From: an uncultured Tateyamaria sp.
GTDB lineage: Bacteria > Pseudomonadota > Alphaproteobacteria > Rhodobacterales > Rhodobacteraceae
Assembly: GCF_947488715.1 (NCBI RefSeq)
Contig: NZ_CANLAG010000003.1
Span: forward strand, 457,591-521,590
Direction of reading: 5' to 3'
Length of the DNA stretch: 64,000 nucleotides
Below are positions 32,696 through 41,546 of the stretch, piece after piece (position 1 is the first letter of the stretch; each line of letters starts with the position of its first letter). A model generated the notes under the pieces. That model saw nothing but the letters and a program-made list of their open reading frames with translations, was not told where the DNA came from and ran no database searches. Both the position numbers and the translations under genes were made by a program.

Positions 32696-33058
32696 ATCCG
32701 TGGTGTGCCTCGCCCGTCACTTGCCCAACAAACAATCCAAAAAGCGCACAGGGTACTTTTCCAGGCCTTGCGTGTCAGGCGATCCTACGGTCCAAGACAG
32801 TGATCTACTAGTTTTTGCGGCAAAGCGTGTCCAGCAGTTATTCGCGGAAATGGCACATATTCTTGTACCAGTTCTCGGGTCAAACGACGCGTGCTAGGCG
32901 GCTTGCCTCCGTCACAGGCCTCACAAACGACGTCGCGCAGATGGACACAAACGCTGCCTTGACCCAATATCCCTGTGTGCGACGTCAAGCGCGTTGCTCC
33001 GCCGTGTGTGATGTGGCACATCTGTAAACAGGATTCTGAACGAACGAGTTTAGCTGCA
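32696..33058. other. 363-bp region without a gene, upstream of pcm
   Basis: No supported coding frame or RNA is seen. It should hold the promoter of tRNA-Cys (minus strand) and of the pcm-tolC unit (plus strand). The frame that crosses tRNA-Cys is not credible as a gene. Confidence 0.5.
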
Positions 33059-33712
33059 ATGACAGACTTCGCCGCCCGACGTACTATGATGGTTGATACG
33101 CAAGTGCGACCTTCGGATGTCACCAAATTTCCTATCATCGACGCCATGCTGACTGTGCAGCGTGAGGACTTTGTGCCCAGCGGGCAACGCGAAGCGGCCT
33201 ATATGGGGGAAAACCTGGATCTGGGCGCAGGCCGTGTCCTGCTGGATCCGCGCACCTTGGCCAAGATGCTGGATGCGCTGGACGTCGCGCAGGACGAGCT
33301 GGTTCTCGATGTCGGCGTGGCTTATGGATATTCGGCGGCAGTGATTGCGCACATGGCCGAGGCGGTTGTCGCACTGGAAAGCGATGAGGCCATGGTTGGC
33401 GAGGCGCAGGACGCTCTGATGAGTGCGGGCATCGACAACGTAATCACCCAAGCCGGTGCATTGCACGAAGGCGCGGCGGAGCACGGACCCTATGATGTGG
33501 TGATCGTGCAAGGGGGCGTGGCCCACGTGCCGGACGCCCTGTTGGCACAGCTCAAGGACGGAGGCCGCATTGCCTGTGTCTTTATGGATGGCGCATTGGG
33601 CGAAGTGCGGATCGGGTACAAACTGGATGGGCGTTTGACGTGGCGCCGGTCTTTCAACGCTGGCGCGCCGGTGCTGCAAGGGTTTGAAAGACACGACGCG
33701 TTCCAACTCTAG
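33059..33712 (+). CDS. pcm: Protein-L-isoaspartate O-methyltransferase family protein
   Basis: A SAM-dependent methyltransferase fold, 217 residues. The early REDFVPSGQREAAYMGENL segment is typical of Pcm, and the SAM motif is LVLDVGVAYGYSAAV near 81-95. Motif I reads GVAYG instead of the classic GTGSG, so it belongs to the divergent alphaproteobacterial branch that sits next to tolC, where isoaspartate repair has not been proved. ATG 33059 is the first in-frame ATG that gives the family N-terminus. Confidence 0.82.
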   Translation: MTDFAARRTMMVDTQVRPSDVTKFPIIDAMLTVQREDFVPSGQREAAYMGENLDLGAGRVLLDPRTLAKMLDALDVAQDELVLDVGVAYGYSAAVIAHMAEAVVALESDEAMVGEAQDALMSAGIDNVITQAGALHEGAAEHGPYDVVIVQGGVAHVPDALLAQLKDGGRIACVFMDGALGEVRIGYKLDGRLTWRRSFNAGAPVLQGFERHDAFQL

Positions 33713-33763
33713 AGACGACAAACAGGCGCGACAGGCCAGGGCGCCAATGTGGGGGTAGAGCAA

Positions 33764-35188
33764 ATGAAAAAGACTGGGATCAACCTGACATGGCGGCGCG
33801 CGGCTGGGATCGCGGGCGTGATTGCGGCGCTTGGCGCACCTGCGGCGCAGGCCGATACACTCGCGGATGCAATGGTCGGGGCTTACACGCACAGCGGCTT
33901 GCTGGATCAAAACCGCGCCCTGCTGCGCGCCGCGGACGAAGACGTGGCCATTGCTCTTTCGACCTTGCGGCCGATTGTTGGATGGTCTGCTGAAATCAGC
34001 CGTCAATTCGGGAACGCGTCTTCAGCTTCGACGGGTGGCTTTTCCAATGACGCCGGTGCAACCAGCGCAACCATCGGTCTGAGCGCCACGCTCCAATTGT
34101 TTGACGGTGGTGCGGACGCGGCCCGTATCGAAGCGAACAAGGAAACCGTTCTGGCAACCCGCGCCGGTTTGCTGGGCATTGAGCAAAACGTATTGCTGCG
34201 TGCGGCGGCCGCGTTTTTCAACGTGGGACGGCAACAAGAGTTCGTGGCCCTGCGCCAGAACAACCTGCGCCTTTTGCAAGAAGAACTGCGCGCGGCGCGG
34301 GACCGGTTTGAAGTGGGCGAGGTGACGCGCACCGATGTGGCACTGGCCGAAGCCGCAGTTGCGCAGGCGCGCAGCAACCTGGCCGCATCCCAACGTGATC
34401 TGGCGCAGGCGCAGGCGGAATACGCCAGCGTCACAGGGCGCCAGCCGGGCCGCCTGTCCGGCTTGCCGCGTTTGCCACAAAGCACGACAGATGTGCCAAA
34501 CGCACAGGCCGTGGCCGTCCGAAACCACCCCGAAATGGATCAGGCGCGCCACCAAATCAGTGCAAACGAATTGCTGGTCACAGCAGCCGGTGCCGACATG
34601 TTGCCGACTGTTTCACTCGAGGGTTCGTTGTCGGTGAGCGAGACGTTCAACAGCCAAACCAGTTCTGAGATTGGCAGCGTGGGGGTCAGCGTCAGCGGCC
34701 CAATCTACCGTGGTGGTGAACTGTCAGCCCGCGAGCGTCGGGCGCTTGCCGTGCGCGATGCGTCACGTGGCAACCTGCACAACGTCCGCCACGATGTGCA
34801 ACAAGACGTGGTCGACGCCATTTCGAATCTCATCGCGGCCCGTGCGAGCCTTGTTGCCTCCGAGCGTCAGATTCGTGCCGCGCGCGTTGCTTTCCAAGGT
34901 GTCCGCGAAGAGGCGACACTGGGCGCACGGACCACATTGGACGTGCTGGACGCCGAACAGGACCTGCTGGATGCGGAAACCAACCGGATTTCTGCGCAGG
35001 CCGATCAATATATTGCGGCCTATTCCGTGCTCGAAGCGCAGGGGTTGTTGACCGCCGAACGGCTCAAGCTGCCTGTGCAGATCTACGACCCCGCAGCCTA
35101 CTATAACCTGGTCAAGGACGGCCCCGCGAAACGGTCCAAGCAGGGCAAGCAGTTGGACAAGGTCATCCGCGCCCTGCAAATCGATTAA
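33764..35188 (+). CDS. tolC: TolC family outer-membrane efflux protein
   Basis: A 474-residue protein. The signal peptide (RAAGIAGVIAALGAPAAQA, cleaved before DTLADAMV) precedes two OEP repeats (about 30-230 and 240-440). Typical helical-barrel segments are ARDRFEVGEVTRTDVALAEA and EEATLGARTTLDVLDAEQDL. It forms the outer-membrane exit duct for type I secretion or RND/MFS pumps. ATG 33764 after GGGGGTAGAG is chosen over the in-frame GTG 15 nt upstream. It follows pcm, a conserved pairing in this group. Confidence 0.93.
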   Translation: MKKTGINLTWRRAAGIAGVIAALGAPAAQADTLADAMVGAYTHSGLLDQNRALLRAADEDVAIALSTLRPIVGWSAEISRQFGNASSASTGGFSNDAGATSATIGLSATLQLFDGGADAARIEANKETVLATRAGLLGIEQNVLLRAAAAFFNVGRQQEFVALRQNNLRLLQEELRAARDRFEVGEVTRTDVALAEAAVAQARSNLAASQRDLAQAQAEYASVTGRQPGRLSGLPRLPQSTTDVPNAQAVAVRNHPEMDQARHQISANELLVTAAGADMLPTVSLEGSLSVSETFNSQTSSEIGSVGVSVSGPIYRGGELSARERRALAVRDASRGNLHNVRHDVQQDVVDAISNLIAARASLVASERQIRAARVAFQGVREEATLGARTTLDVLDAEQDLLDAETNRISAQADQYIAAYSVLEAQGLLTAERLKLPVQIYDPAAYYNLVKDGPAKRSKQGKQLDKVIRALQID

Positions 35189-35262
35189 GGTTTTCAGCAC
35201 AGTATTGTGCGACTCTCACACGCAGGGTAGACTGTGTGCTGAGGTTGAGAGTGGTACAAAAA

Positions 35263-36243
35263 ATGTCTGATCCGATGACCAACACCGAGGTGGAGGACGT
35301 TTTGGCGTCAATCCGCCGTTTGGTGTCCGACGACAAACGCCCGGAAACAGAGGCCGAAGCGGCCCCCGCGACAGACCGTTTGGTGCTGACGCCGTCACTG
35401 CGTGTGATGGATGATGTGCCCGCGCCTGAACCTGAGATGGAGCCTGAGGCCGAGCCCTTTGAGGCGGAACACGAGGCCGAGGCCGTTGATACGGATCAAG
35501 ATGATCACGCCGCACAGGATACGGACCACGACGTAGAGACAGAGGCCGTAGAGGTCTCTGACATGGATGTCGTTGAGGAAACGCCGGAGACGGCGGAAGT
35601 ATCGGATCTCGATGACGTGCAGGTATTCGATGTCGTGGAACAGGACGACACGCCCGAAACTGTGGACCTGTCCCAGATGTCTATTGACGAGGCGTTCGCT
35701 CAGGGCATCGAGGAAGAAGATACGTCTGATCGCGAAGCCGAAGCAGAGGCACCGTTTCAGGAACAAGCCGACGAACATGATGCTGTCGAGGAGACGGATA
35801 CGGCAGAAACCACAGATGACGCATCGGATGGCGATGACCCTGTGGACGTGCCATCGCCGACGCTCAGCGACAAGATCGCAGCGCTGGAAACTTTGATCGG
35901 TGGCCGGGACGACCAGTTCGAACCTGATGATGCCGGTGCGGATGCCTATGCGGGCACCGAACCCCCTGCAATGGCGTGGGAAGACGCGGAAGAGACGCCG
36001 CCGACCTATGCCGCCTACGCAGAGACCCGCCCGCCTGAGGACGAAGACGACACCGCCGAAACAGCAGCACAGATCTTTTCCACTGACGAAGATGTCCTGG
36101 ACGAGGAAGCACTGCGCGATCTCGTGAGCGACATCGTCCGTGAAGAGCTTCAGGGCGCTCTGGGCGAGCGGATCACGCGCAACGTGCGCAAATTGGTCCG
36201 GCGCGAGATACATCGCGCACTTGCCGCGCAAGAGCTGGAGTGA
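35263..36243 (+). CDS. PopZ-like (DUF2497-type) acidic protein
   Basis: A 326-residue protein with three parts. A short N-terminal helix reads VEDVLASIRRLVSDD (about 9-23). A very acidic linker of over 200 residues, rich in Glu, Asp, Ala, Val and Thr, follows. The C-terminal helices read DEEALRDLVSDIVREELQG ... RNVRKLVRREIHRAL. That layout is that of polar organiser PopZ, although the conserved C-terminal sequence is only partly alike. A role as a polar scaffold is inferred. ATG 35263 is used. Confidence 0.65.
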   Translation: MSDPMTNTEVEDVLASIRRLVSDDKRPETEAEAAPATDRLVLTPSLRVMDDVPAPEPEMEPEAEPFEAEHEAEAVDTDQDDHAAQDTDHDVETEAVEVSDMDVVEETPETAEVSDLDDVQVFDVVEQDDTPETVDLSQMSIDEAFAQGIEEEDTSDREAEAEAPFQEQADEHDAVEETDTAETTDDASDGDDPVDVPSPTLSDKIAALETLIGGRDDQFEPDDAGADAYAGTEPPAMAWEDAEETPPTYAAYAETRPPEDEDDTAETAAQIFSTDEDVLDEEALRDLVSDIVREELQGALGERITRNVRKLVRREIHRALAAQELE

Positions 36244-36277
36244 CGGCCGTATTGCCGGGTGCGACATCTGATCGGGC

Positions 36278-36856
36278 ATGAACACGCCAGCGCATTTGCT
36301 GATGGGGGCGGCGGTTTTTGGCCGCCCGGCACAGACCAAAATCCTGCTTGCTGCGTTTTTCGGCGCAGTTCTGCCTGATCTGTCACTTTATGTGATGGCG
36401 GGCACGTCTCTGCTGATCTTGGGCATCTCACCGCAGCGGGTTTTCAACGAACTGTACTTTTCGGACGCGTGGCAAACGGTGTTTGCCATCGACAATTCGT
36501 TCATCCTGTGGGGCATTCTGTGTCTGGTCGCGATTTGGTGGCGTCGACCCTGGGCCGTGGCGCTCACGGGGGCGGCGTTGCTGCATCTGTGTCTGGATTT
36601 TCCACTGCACCACGATGATGGGCGCCCGCATTTCTGGCCGATGTCCAACTGGGTGTTTGAAAGCCCGGTCAGCTATTGGGACAGCGCACAGGGCGCCAAC
36701 TGGGTCGCGCCGATCGAGTTGGTGATGGCCCTGGGTTGCGGCGTTGTGCTGTTGGTGCGGCGGGTGCCGATCTGGGCTGTTCCGCTCACGCTGGTCTTGA
36801 TGGCTGCCGAGATCTGGATCGTCCGGCAGTGGCTGTTCTTTTTCGCCAACAGCTGA
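36278..36856 (+). CDS. Integral membrane protein, YdjM/metal-dependent hydrolase-like
   Basis: A 192-residue protein with five or so hydrophobic spans. The MNTPAHLLMGAAVFG start and ALLHLCLDFPLHHDDGRPHFW segment (about 102-122) have the His/Asp pattern of YdjM-type predicted membrane metal-dependent hydrolases. Some relatives carry misleading cobalamin-biosynthesis names. The function is unknown. It lies 34 nt after the PopZ-like gene and may be co-transcribed. Confidence 0.65.
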   Translation: MNTPAHLLMGAAVFGRPAQTKILLAAFFGAVLPDLSLYVMAGTSLLILGISPQRVFNELYFSDAWQTVFAIDNSFILWGILCLVAIWWRRPWAVALTGAALLHLCLDFPLHHDDGRPHFWPMSNWVFESPVSYWDSAQGANWVAPIELVMALGCGVVLLVRRVPIWAVPLTLVLMAAEIWIVRQWLFFFANS

Positions 36857-36870
36857 CCCACAAAAAAAAA

Positions 36871-36892
36871 ACGCGCCCAGCAGAGGGCGCGT
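36871..36892. terminator. Bidirectional terminator
   Basis: An 8-bp stem ACGCGCCC/GGGCGCGT with a 6-nt loop. A run of ten A's on its left gives a strong U-tract for the minus-strand gene at 36922-37242, and ATTCTTT follows on the plus side. Confidence 0.8.
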
Positions 36893-36921
36893 ATTCTTTA
36901 GCAGCAGTCTCTTGATCGTGA

Positions 36922-37242
36922 TCAGGCGGCTTCGGCCTGTTGCGCGGCGTTGCGACGCTCGGATTCTTCGCGGCTCAGCGCGACAGATGTCCGGACACCT
37001 TTGCCGACAAATTCCATCAGACCTTCGACAACCCGCTCATTGGGGTCGATACCCGCACAGCTCAACACTTCGCGGCCATCGCGCGAACGTGCCCAGCGGG
37101 CGATTTGCTCCGGTCCATTGCCATACTTCTTATCGTCAGCGATGGCATCATCCAGCGCAGCCAACACAACGGCTGCAAACAGTTTACGTGCACGGTTGCC
37201 TTGTTCGTTATTAAAGGCTGTGCCGTCAACGAAATCTTTCAT
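36922..37242 (-). CDS. Conserved small protein of Rhodobacterales (DUF6280-like)
   Basis: A soluble 106-residue protein with mixed charge: MKDFVDGTAFNNEQGNRARK at the start, DDAIADDKKYGNGPEQIARW in the middle, and an Ala/Gln/Glu-rich end. I associate it with a small Roseobacter-group family of unknown function, from memory. ATG 37242 with AAGGAAGGA upstream is preferred to the longer frame. It is divergent from efp. Confidence 0.7.
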   Translation of the reverse strand: MKDFVDGTAFNNEQGNRARKLFAAVVLAALDDAIADDKKYGNGPEQIARWARSRDGREVLSCAGIDPNERVVEGLMEFVGKGVRTSVALSREESERRNAAQQAEAA

Positions 37243-37461
37243 TCGTCGTCCTTCCTTTATTCTTGCTCTTGTCTTTTCGGCGTGACGTTGGTTATGGCCT
37301 ATCCGCTTCGATTCGAATACCCCATTTTTGCATGGCACCCTTGCATTCTGCGCATGGCTCGCTGCGGCTGCAGCACAGTATCTGGTTGTCTTGCCGCCTG
37401 TTCATCACCGAGATATAGGAGGCATCAACTTTTCATCAACCTTTTGCCATGGTTTTGACAC

Positions 37462-38025
37462 ATGCCTAAAATCAACGGAAACGAGATACGCCCCGGAAAC
37501 GTGCTGGAGCATAACGACGGCCTTTGGGCTGCGGTCAAAGTGGACCACGTCAAACCGGGCAAGGGGGGCGCCTTTGCACAGGTCGAAATGCGCAACCTGC
37601 GCAACGGTTCCAAGCTGAACGAACGGTTCCGCAGCGCCGACAAGGTCGAGCGTGTGCGCCTCGAGCAGAAAGACCAGCAGTTCCTCTATGAGAACGACGG
37701 TATGCTGGTGTTTATGGACACCGACACCTACGAACAGATCGAACTGCCTGCGGAAATTCTGGGCGACCGCCGCCCGTTCCTGCAGGACGGTATGACGATC
37801 GTGGTCGAATTTTATGACGCCGAGGCACTCAACGCCACGTTGCCTCAGAAAGTGACCTGCAAGATCGTTGAAACCGAACCGGTGGTCAAAGGTCAGACGG
37901 CTGCCAACTCGTTCAAGCCTGCGGTGCTGGACAATGGGATAAAGGTGATGGTGCCGCCCTTTGTCGGGCAGGACGAAGACATCATCGTGAACACCGAGAC
38001 CATGGAATATTCCGAACGCGCCTAA
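37462..38025 (+). CDS. efp: Translation elongation factor P
   Basis: A 187-residue, three-domain EF-P. The domain I loop reads [10 protein letters not shown] with Lys34 at the tip, the residue beta-lysylated by EpmA in many bacteria. Domains II-III show [13 protein letters not shown] and the C-terminal [20 protein letters not shown]. It relieves ribosome stalling at polyproline. No epmA/epmB is in the window. Confidence 0.97.
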   Translation: MPKINGNEIRPGNVLEHNDGLWAAVKVDHVKPGKGGAFAQVEMRNLRNGSKLNERFRSADKVERVRLEQKDQQFLYENDGMLVFMDTDTYEQIELPAEILGDRRPFLQDGMTIVVEFYDAEALNATLPQKVTCKIVETEPVVKGQTAANSFKPAVLDNGIKVMVPPFVGQDEDIIVNTETMEYSERA

Positions 38026-38031
38026 GGCACG

Positions 38032-38778
38032 TTATGTCTCTGCTGTGACCCGCCGCACATCGGCGCTGTCGGCCTGCATGGGGCCGTCGGCGCGGTCATA
38101 GCGCAGATAGGCAATCGCCCGGTTCCCTGCGCGGCTGTGCAAGGTGCCGACCGGTTTGCCGTCAGCGGTGATATCGCTGCCCGTGGCCGCATCGCCGTGC
38201 ACCTCAACCGTCGCCAAGCCTTTGCGCAACCTGGTCTTGTGCTTCATCCGTGCGGTGACCTCTTGGCCCACGTAACACCCTTTGCGGAAATCGACGCCGT
38301 GCAGCGCCTCGAACCCGGCCTCAAGGATATAAGTGTCGGGGTGCAGCTCAATCCCCGTCTCAGGCACCCTGTGCGCCACACGCAGCGCCGTCCAGTCGGT
38401 CGTGTCATCCGTTTGCGGCGTCGCACGGTAGGCACGCCATCCCAGCGCACCGTGGCGCGGGTCGTTCATGCCGTCAGACGGTGTGCTGTCCAGCCCACGG
38501 TGCAGATGCAGGTCCGCGTCCTCTATCGCAACATCCGCACGCAGTTTGTACATGGTCAATCGCTGGCGCAGCGCGTCCGCCTGTGATGCGTGCGCGTCCA
38601 GATGCACAGCACCGTCCTGCGCGAACAGGAAGAAGTCGGCCAGGTACTTGCCCTGCGGCGTCAAAAGCGCGGCATAGACCAGCCCTTCGTCGACGCCGTT
38701 GACGTCATTGGTCACCAGACCCTGCAAAAAGCTGCGGGTATCGGGGCCGGTCAGGCGAAAGATATGGCGGTCAGACAC
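38032..38778 (-). CDS. ygfZ: Folate-binding protein YgfZ/GcvT family
   Basis: A 248-residue tetrahydrofolate-binding protein of iron-sulfur cluster maintenance. The hallmark KGCYVGQEVTARMKHK (about 167-182) with its essential Cys is present. GTG at 38778 is used (MSDRHIF); no ATG fits. It is divergent from the glycosyltransferase by 67 nt. Confidence 0.92.
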   Translation of the reverse strand: MSDRHIFRLTGPDTRSFLQGLVTNDVNGVDEGLVYAALLTPQGKYLADFFLFAQDGAVHLDAHASQADALRQRLTMYKLRADVAIEDADLHLHRGLDSTPSDGMNDPRHGALGWRAYRATPQTDDTTDWTALRVAHRVPETGIELHPDTYILEAGFEALHGVDFRKGCYVGQEVTARMKHKTRLRKGLATVEVHGDAATGSDITADGKPVGTLHSRAGNRAIAYLRYDRADGPMQADSADVRRVTAET

Positions 38779-38845
38779 AAGGCGTTCCTTTCACTGCGAA
38801 CCCTTTTCATATAACAGCCATCCGCACGTGCAAAAGGGGGGCGAT

Positions 38846-39517
38846 GTGCCTGCACCACTGTCTATTGTCATTCCTACGATGAACTCCGGATCCGGGCTGC
38901 ACACCTGCCTGTCCGCGCTGATGGAGGGGATCGAGGCCGGCTTGATCGCTGAGCTGATTGTGACCGACGGCGGATCAGATGACGAAACGCGCGCCGTCGC
39001 CGACGCATGGGGTGCCGAGATCGTCACTGGCCCACCGTCGCGTGGTGGGCAATTGCGCCGCGGGTGTGACGCTGCGCGTGGGACGTGGCTGCTGATCCTG
39101 CATGCTGACACTGTTCTGGATGCCGGTTGGACCAGTGCTGTGGACGCCCATCTGGGCCAGGCCGACGCGGGGTATTTCGCGCTGCGCTTTGACAGGGGCG
39201 GGCGCGCGGTGGCGGCCTGGGCCAATCTGCGTGCGAGGCTCTTTGGTTTGCCCTACGGGGATCAGGGCCTTTTGATCCGGCGCAGCCTCTATGACCGGGT
39301 GGGTGGTTATGCCGATATCCCGCTGATGGAGGACGTCGCCATGGCGCGGGCACTGCGTGGACACCTGACCCAACTGGACGGCATCGCGATCACCAGCGGC
39401 GAGAAATATCGCCAGCAAGGGTGGCTCAGACGCGGCGCGCGCAACCTTTGGACGTTGGTGCAGTATCTGGCTGGGGTAAATGTGGACACGCTGGCCCGGC
39501 AATACCGTCGTGAGTGA
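38846..39517 (+). CDS. Glycosyltransferase, TIGR04283 type
   Basis: A GT-A fold family 2 transferase, 223 residues. LSIVIPTMNSGSGL is at the N-terminus, VTDGGSDDET near 45-54, GGQLRRGCDAARGTWLLILHADT near 69-91, and LPYGDQGLLIRR near 140-151. This matches the TIGR04283 group, once called rSAM/selenodomain-associated transferase 2 and more recently annotated as an arsenosugar-pathway glycosyltransferase. The start is GTG 38846 after AAGGGGGG; an ATG two bases earlier is out of frame. No arsenosugar partner genes are adjacent. Confidence 0.78.
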   Translation: MPAPLSIVIPTMNSGSGLHTCLSALMEGIEAGLIAELIVTDGGSDDETRAVADAWGAEIVTGPPSRGGQLRRGCDAARGTWLLILHADTVLDAGWTSAVDAHLGQADAGYFALRFDRGGRAVAAWANLRARLFGLPYGDQGLLIRRSLYDRVGGYADIPLMEDVAMARALRGHLTQLDGIAITSGEKYRQQGWLRRGARNLWTLVQYLAGVNVDTLARQYRRE

Positions 39518-39520
39518 AGC

Positions 39521-41392
39521 CTAGCCCCAAAACCGCGACCGCAAACGGGTCAGCAGGCCGGGTGCAGGCGTGTCTTCGGCGGCCTGACCGTCTGCGGCTA
39601 TGGTGACATTGGCGTCGATGACGGTCTTGCCGTCCTTGAACTGCAACCGGTACAGGTCGGCATAGATGCCACCCCGGTCCAGCAATTCCTCATGGGTGCC
39701 GGAATCCATGACTTTGCCCCGGTCCATCACCACGATTTTGTTGGCACCGCGAATGGTGGACAGCCGGTGCGCGATGACCAGCGTGGTGCGCCCCTTGGAC
39801 AACCGGTCAAGCGCGGTCTGCACGACTTTCTCCGATTGCGCATCCAGTGCAGAGGTGGCTTCGTCCAGCAGCAGGACAGGCGTGTCGCGCAAAAGAGCGC
39901 GCGCAATCACAACCCGTTGACGCTGCCCGCCAGATAGGGCTGACCCGCGCGGGCCAACATGACTGTCGATGCCGTTGGGCAGCTTGTCGATGAAATCTGT
40001 CACATGGGCGGCGTCCAGTGCGGCCTGCAGTTGCGCATCGCTGACATCCGTCCGACCCAACAGCACATTCTCGCGCAGCGTTTCGTCAAACAGCAGCGCC
40101 TCTTGCGTCACCACAGAATACAGGCCGCGCAGGTCCTCAAGGGACATGTCAGTGGTCTTGACGCCGCCGATGCGCACGGCACCTTGCTGTGGGTCGACCA
40201 GCCGCGTCAGCAGGTTAAAGATACTGGATTTGCCCGCGCCGGACGCGCCAACTAACGCTGTGGTCTCGCCGGGACTTGCAACCAGCGACACGCCGTCCAG
40301 AACCCGCGTGTCACCATAGTCCAGCGCGACGTCTTCGATCGCGATCTCTGGCACGCCGTCAGGCGCGGTTTCCGGATTGTCCGGCGAGGTCAAGGCAAGG
40401 GGCGCATCCAGCAGCTCTTTGACCCGCTCGATCGACGCGGCCGCTGCTTGCCACAGGCCCGAGATGTTGCCCAGCCTGCGCATTGGATCAAAGGCAAACC
40501 CCATGGCGGTGAAGAACGTCATGAACTGACCAATGGTCTTTTCGCCCGAGATGATCTCGGACCCGCCATATAGGATCACAGCCATAAACCCGACGCCCGA
40601 TATGATGTCGATCATCGCAGGGATCGCCGCGCTGCCAAAGGCGGTTTTGACCTCGGTCTTGATGAACCGTTCCGTCAGCGTGCGGTATTGTGCGGCCTGA
40701 TACCGCTCCAGCGCGTTCAGTTTGACCTGAACGATGCCGTGAAACACCTCGTCCAGGCGGGTGGCCAGGTTGGCGCCAAGGTCGCGCGACTTGCGCGCAT
40801 AGGCCCGCACAAAGCGCTGTGCCATCGCCGCAGGCAGCACGAGAACCGGAATGCCGATACAGGCCAACAAGGCCCACACAGGGTCCACGCTGATGGCCAC
40901 GCCCAGCAGAACTATTAGCCCCAGCAAGTCGCGCCCCGCGCCTGTGATGATGGCCCGCCACACGTCGCCCACGGCCCCAACATCCGCCTGCACCCGCTGG
41001 ATCAGAAACCCCGGCGGGTGGATTTGGTGAAATGCGCCGTCCTGCAACATGATGCGGTCTAGCAGATCCATGCGCAGCGCCGCACTGGTCTTGAGGGCAA
41101 CGCGGGTCAGGATCAGCTTTTGGATAACGGACGAGGTGGCGCGGACGATAAAGATGCCAACCACAAACGCACCGACCCAGATCAGCATATTGCCGTTGCC
41201 AGCAACAAACACTTGATCGAACATCGGCTCCATCAGTTTGGCCAGCGCGCCCAGCATCGATCCCTCGACGAGCATAAAGAACACAGCGACCAGCATCAGG
41301 CGCCAGTGTTTTTTCAGGTAGTACGTCCAAAGCCATCGCAAAAGCGGGCCTGACGGCATGCTGGGAGTGTCTGGCGTATTGGGTGAGGTCAC
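39521..41392 (-). CDS. MsbA-like ABC exporter, membrane-ATPase fusion
   Basis: A 623-residue half-transporter with six membrane spans (about residues 25-310) and a C-terminal ATPase: Walker A GASGAGKSS, signature LSGGQRQR, Walker B LLLDEATSALD and H-loop AHRLST. It exports lipids or hydrophobic molecules; MsbA (lipid A core) is the closest functional guess. GTG 41392 (MTSPNTPDTPS) is taken, with ATG 41359 (612 residues) a real alternative, since neither has a clear ribosome site. It ends with an unusual 45-residue tail after the ATPase. Confidence 0.85.
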   Translation of the reverse strand: MTSPNTPDTPSMPSGPLLRWLWTYYLKKHWRLMLVAVFFMLVEGSMLGALAKLMEPMFDQVFVAGNGNMLIWVGAFVVGIFIVRATSSVIQKLILTRVALKTSAALRMDLLDRIMLQDGAFHQIHPPGFLIQRVQADVGAVGDVWRAIITGAGRDLLGLIVLLGVAISVDPVWALLACIGIPVLVLPAAMAQRFVRAYARKSRDLGANLATRLDEVFHGIVQVKLNALERYQAAQYRTLTERFIKTEVKTAFGSAAIPAMIDIISGVGFMAVILYGGSEIISGEKTIGQFMTFFTAMGFAFDPMRRLGNISGLWQAAAASIERVKELLDAPLALTSPDNPETAPDGVPEIAIEDVALDYGDTRVLDGVSLVASPGETTALVGASGAGKSSIFNLLTRLVDPQQGAVRIGGVKTTDMSLEDLRGLYSVVTQEALLFDETLRENVLLGRTDVSDAQLQAALDAAHVTDFIDKLPNGIDSHVGPRGSALSGGQRQRVVIARALLRDTPVLLLDEATSALDAQSEKVVQTALDRLSKGRTTLVIAHRLSTIRGANKIVVMDRGKVMDSGTHEELLDRGGIYADLYRLQFKDGKTVIDANVTIAADGQAAEDTPAPGLLTRLRSRFWG

Positions 41393-41546
41393 GCTTGGAT
41401 CCAAGCGGCCACATGTGCCGCGCCCCGATGAGTTCCGTTGAAGCAAAGGTGTACCGCGCGGTTCAGGGCAGGGCAAGCGCATGCACCGATTGACGCCGCG
41501 CCGCGCCGCGCTAGGGTGCCGGGCAAACATCCCTTCGGAGATTGCC

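Noticed and set aside
32303..32803. Plus-strand open frame of 166 codons
   Set aside because: It runs straight through the antisense of tRNA-Cys (32622-32695) and has no domain or ribosome site.
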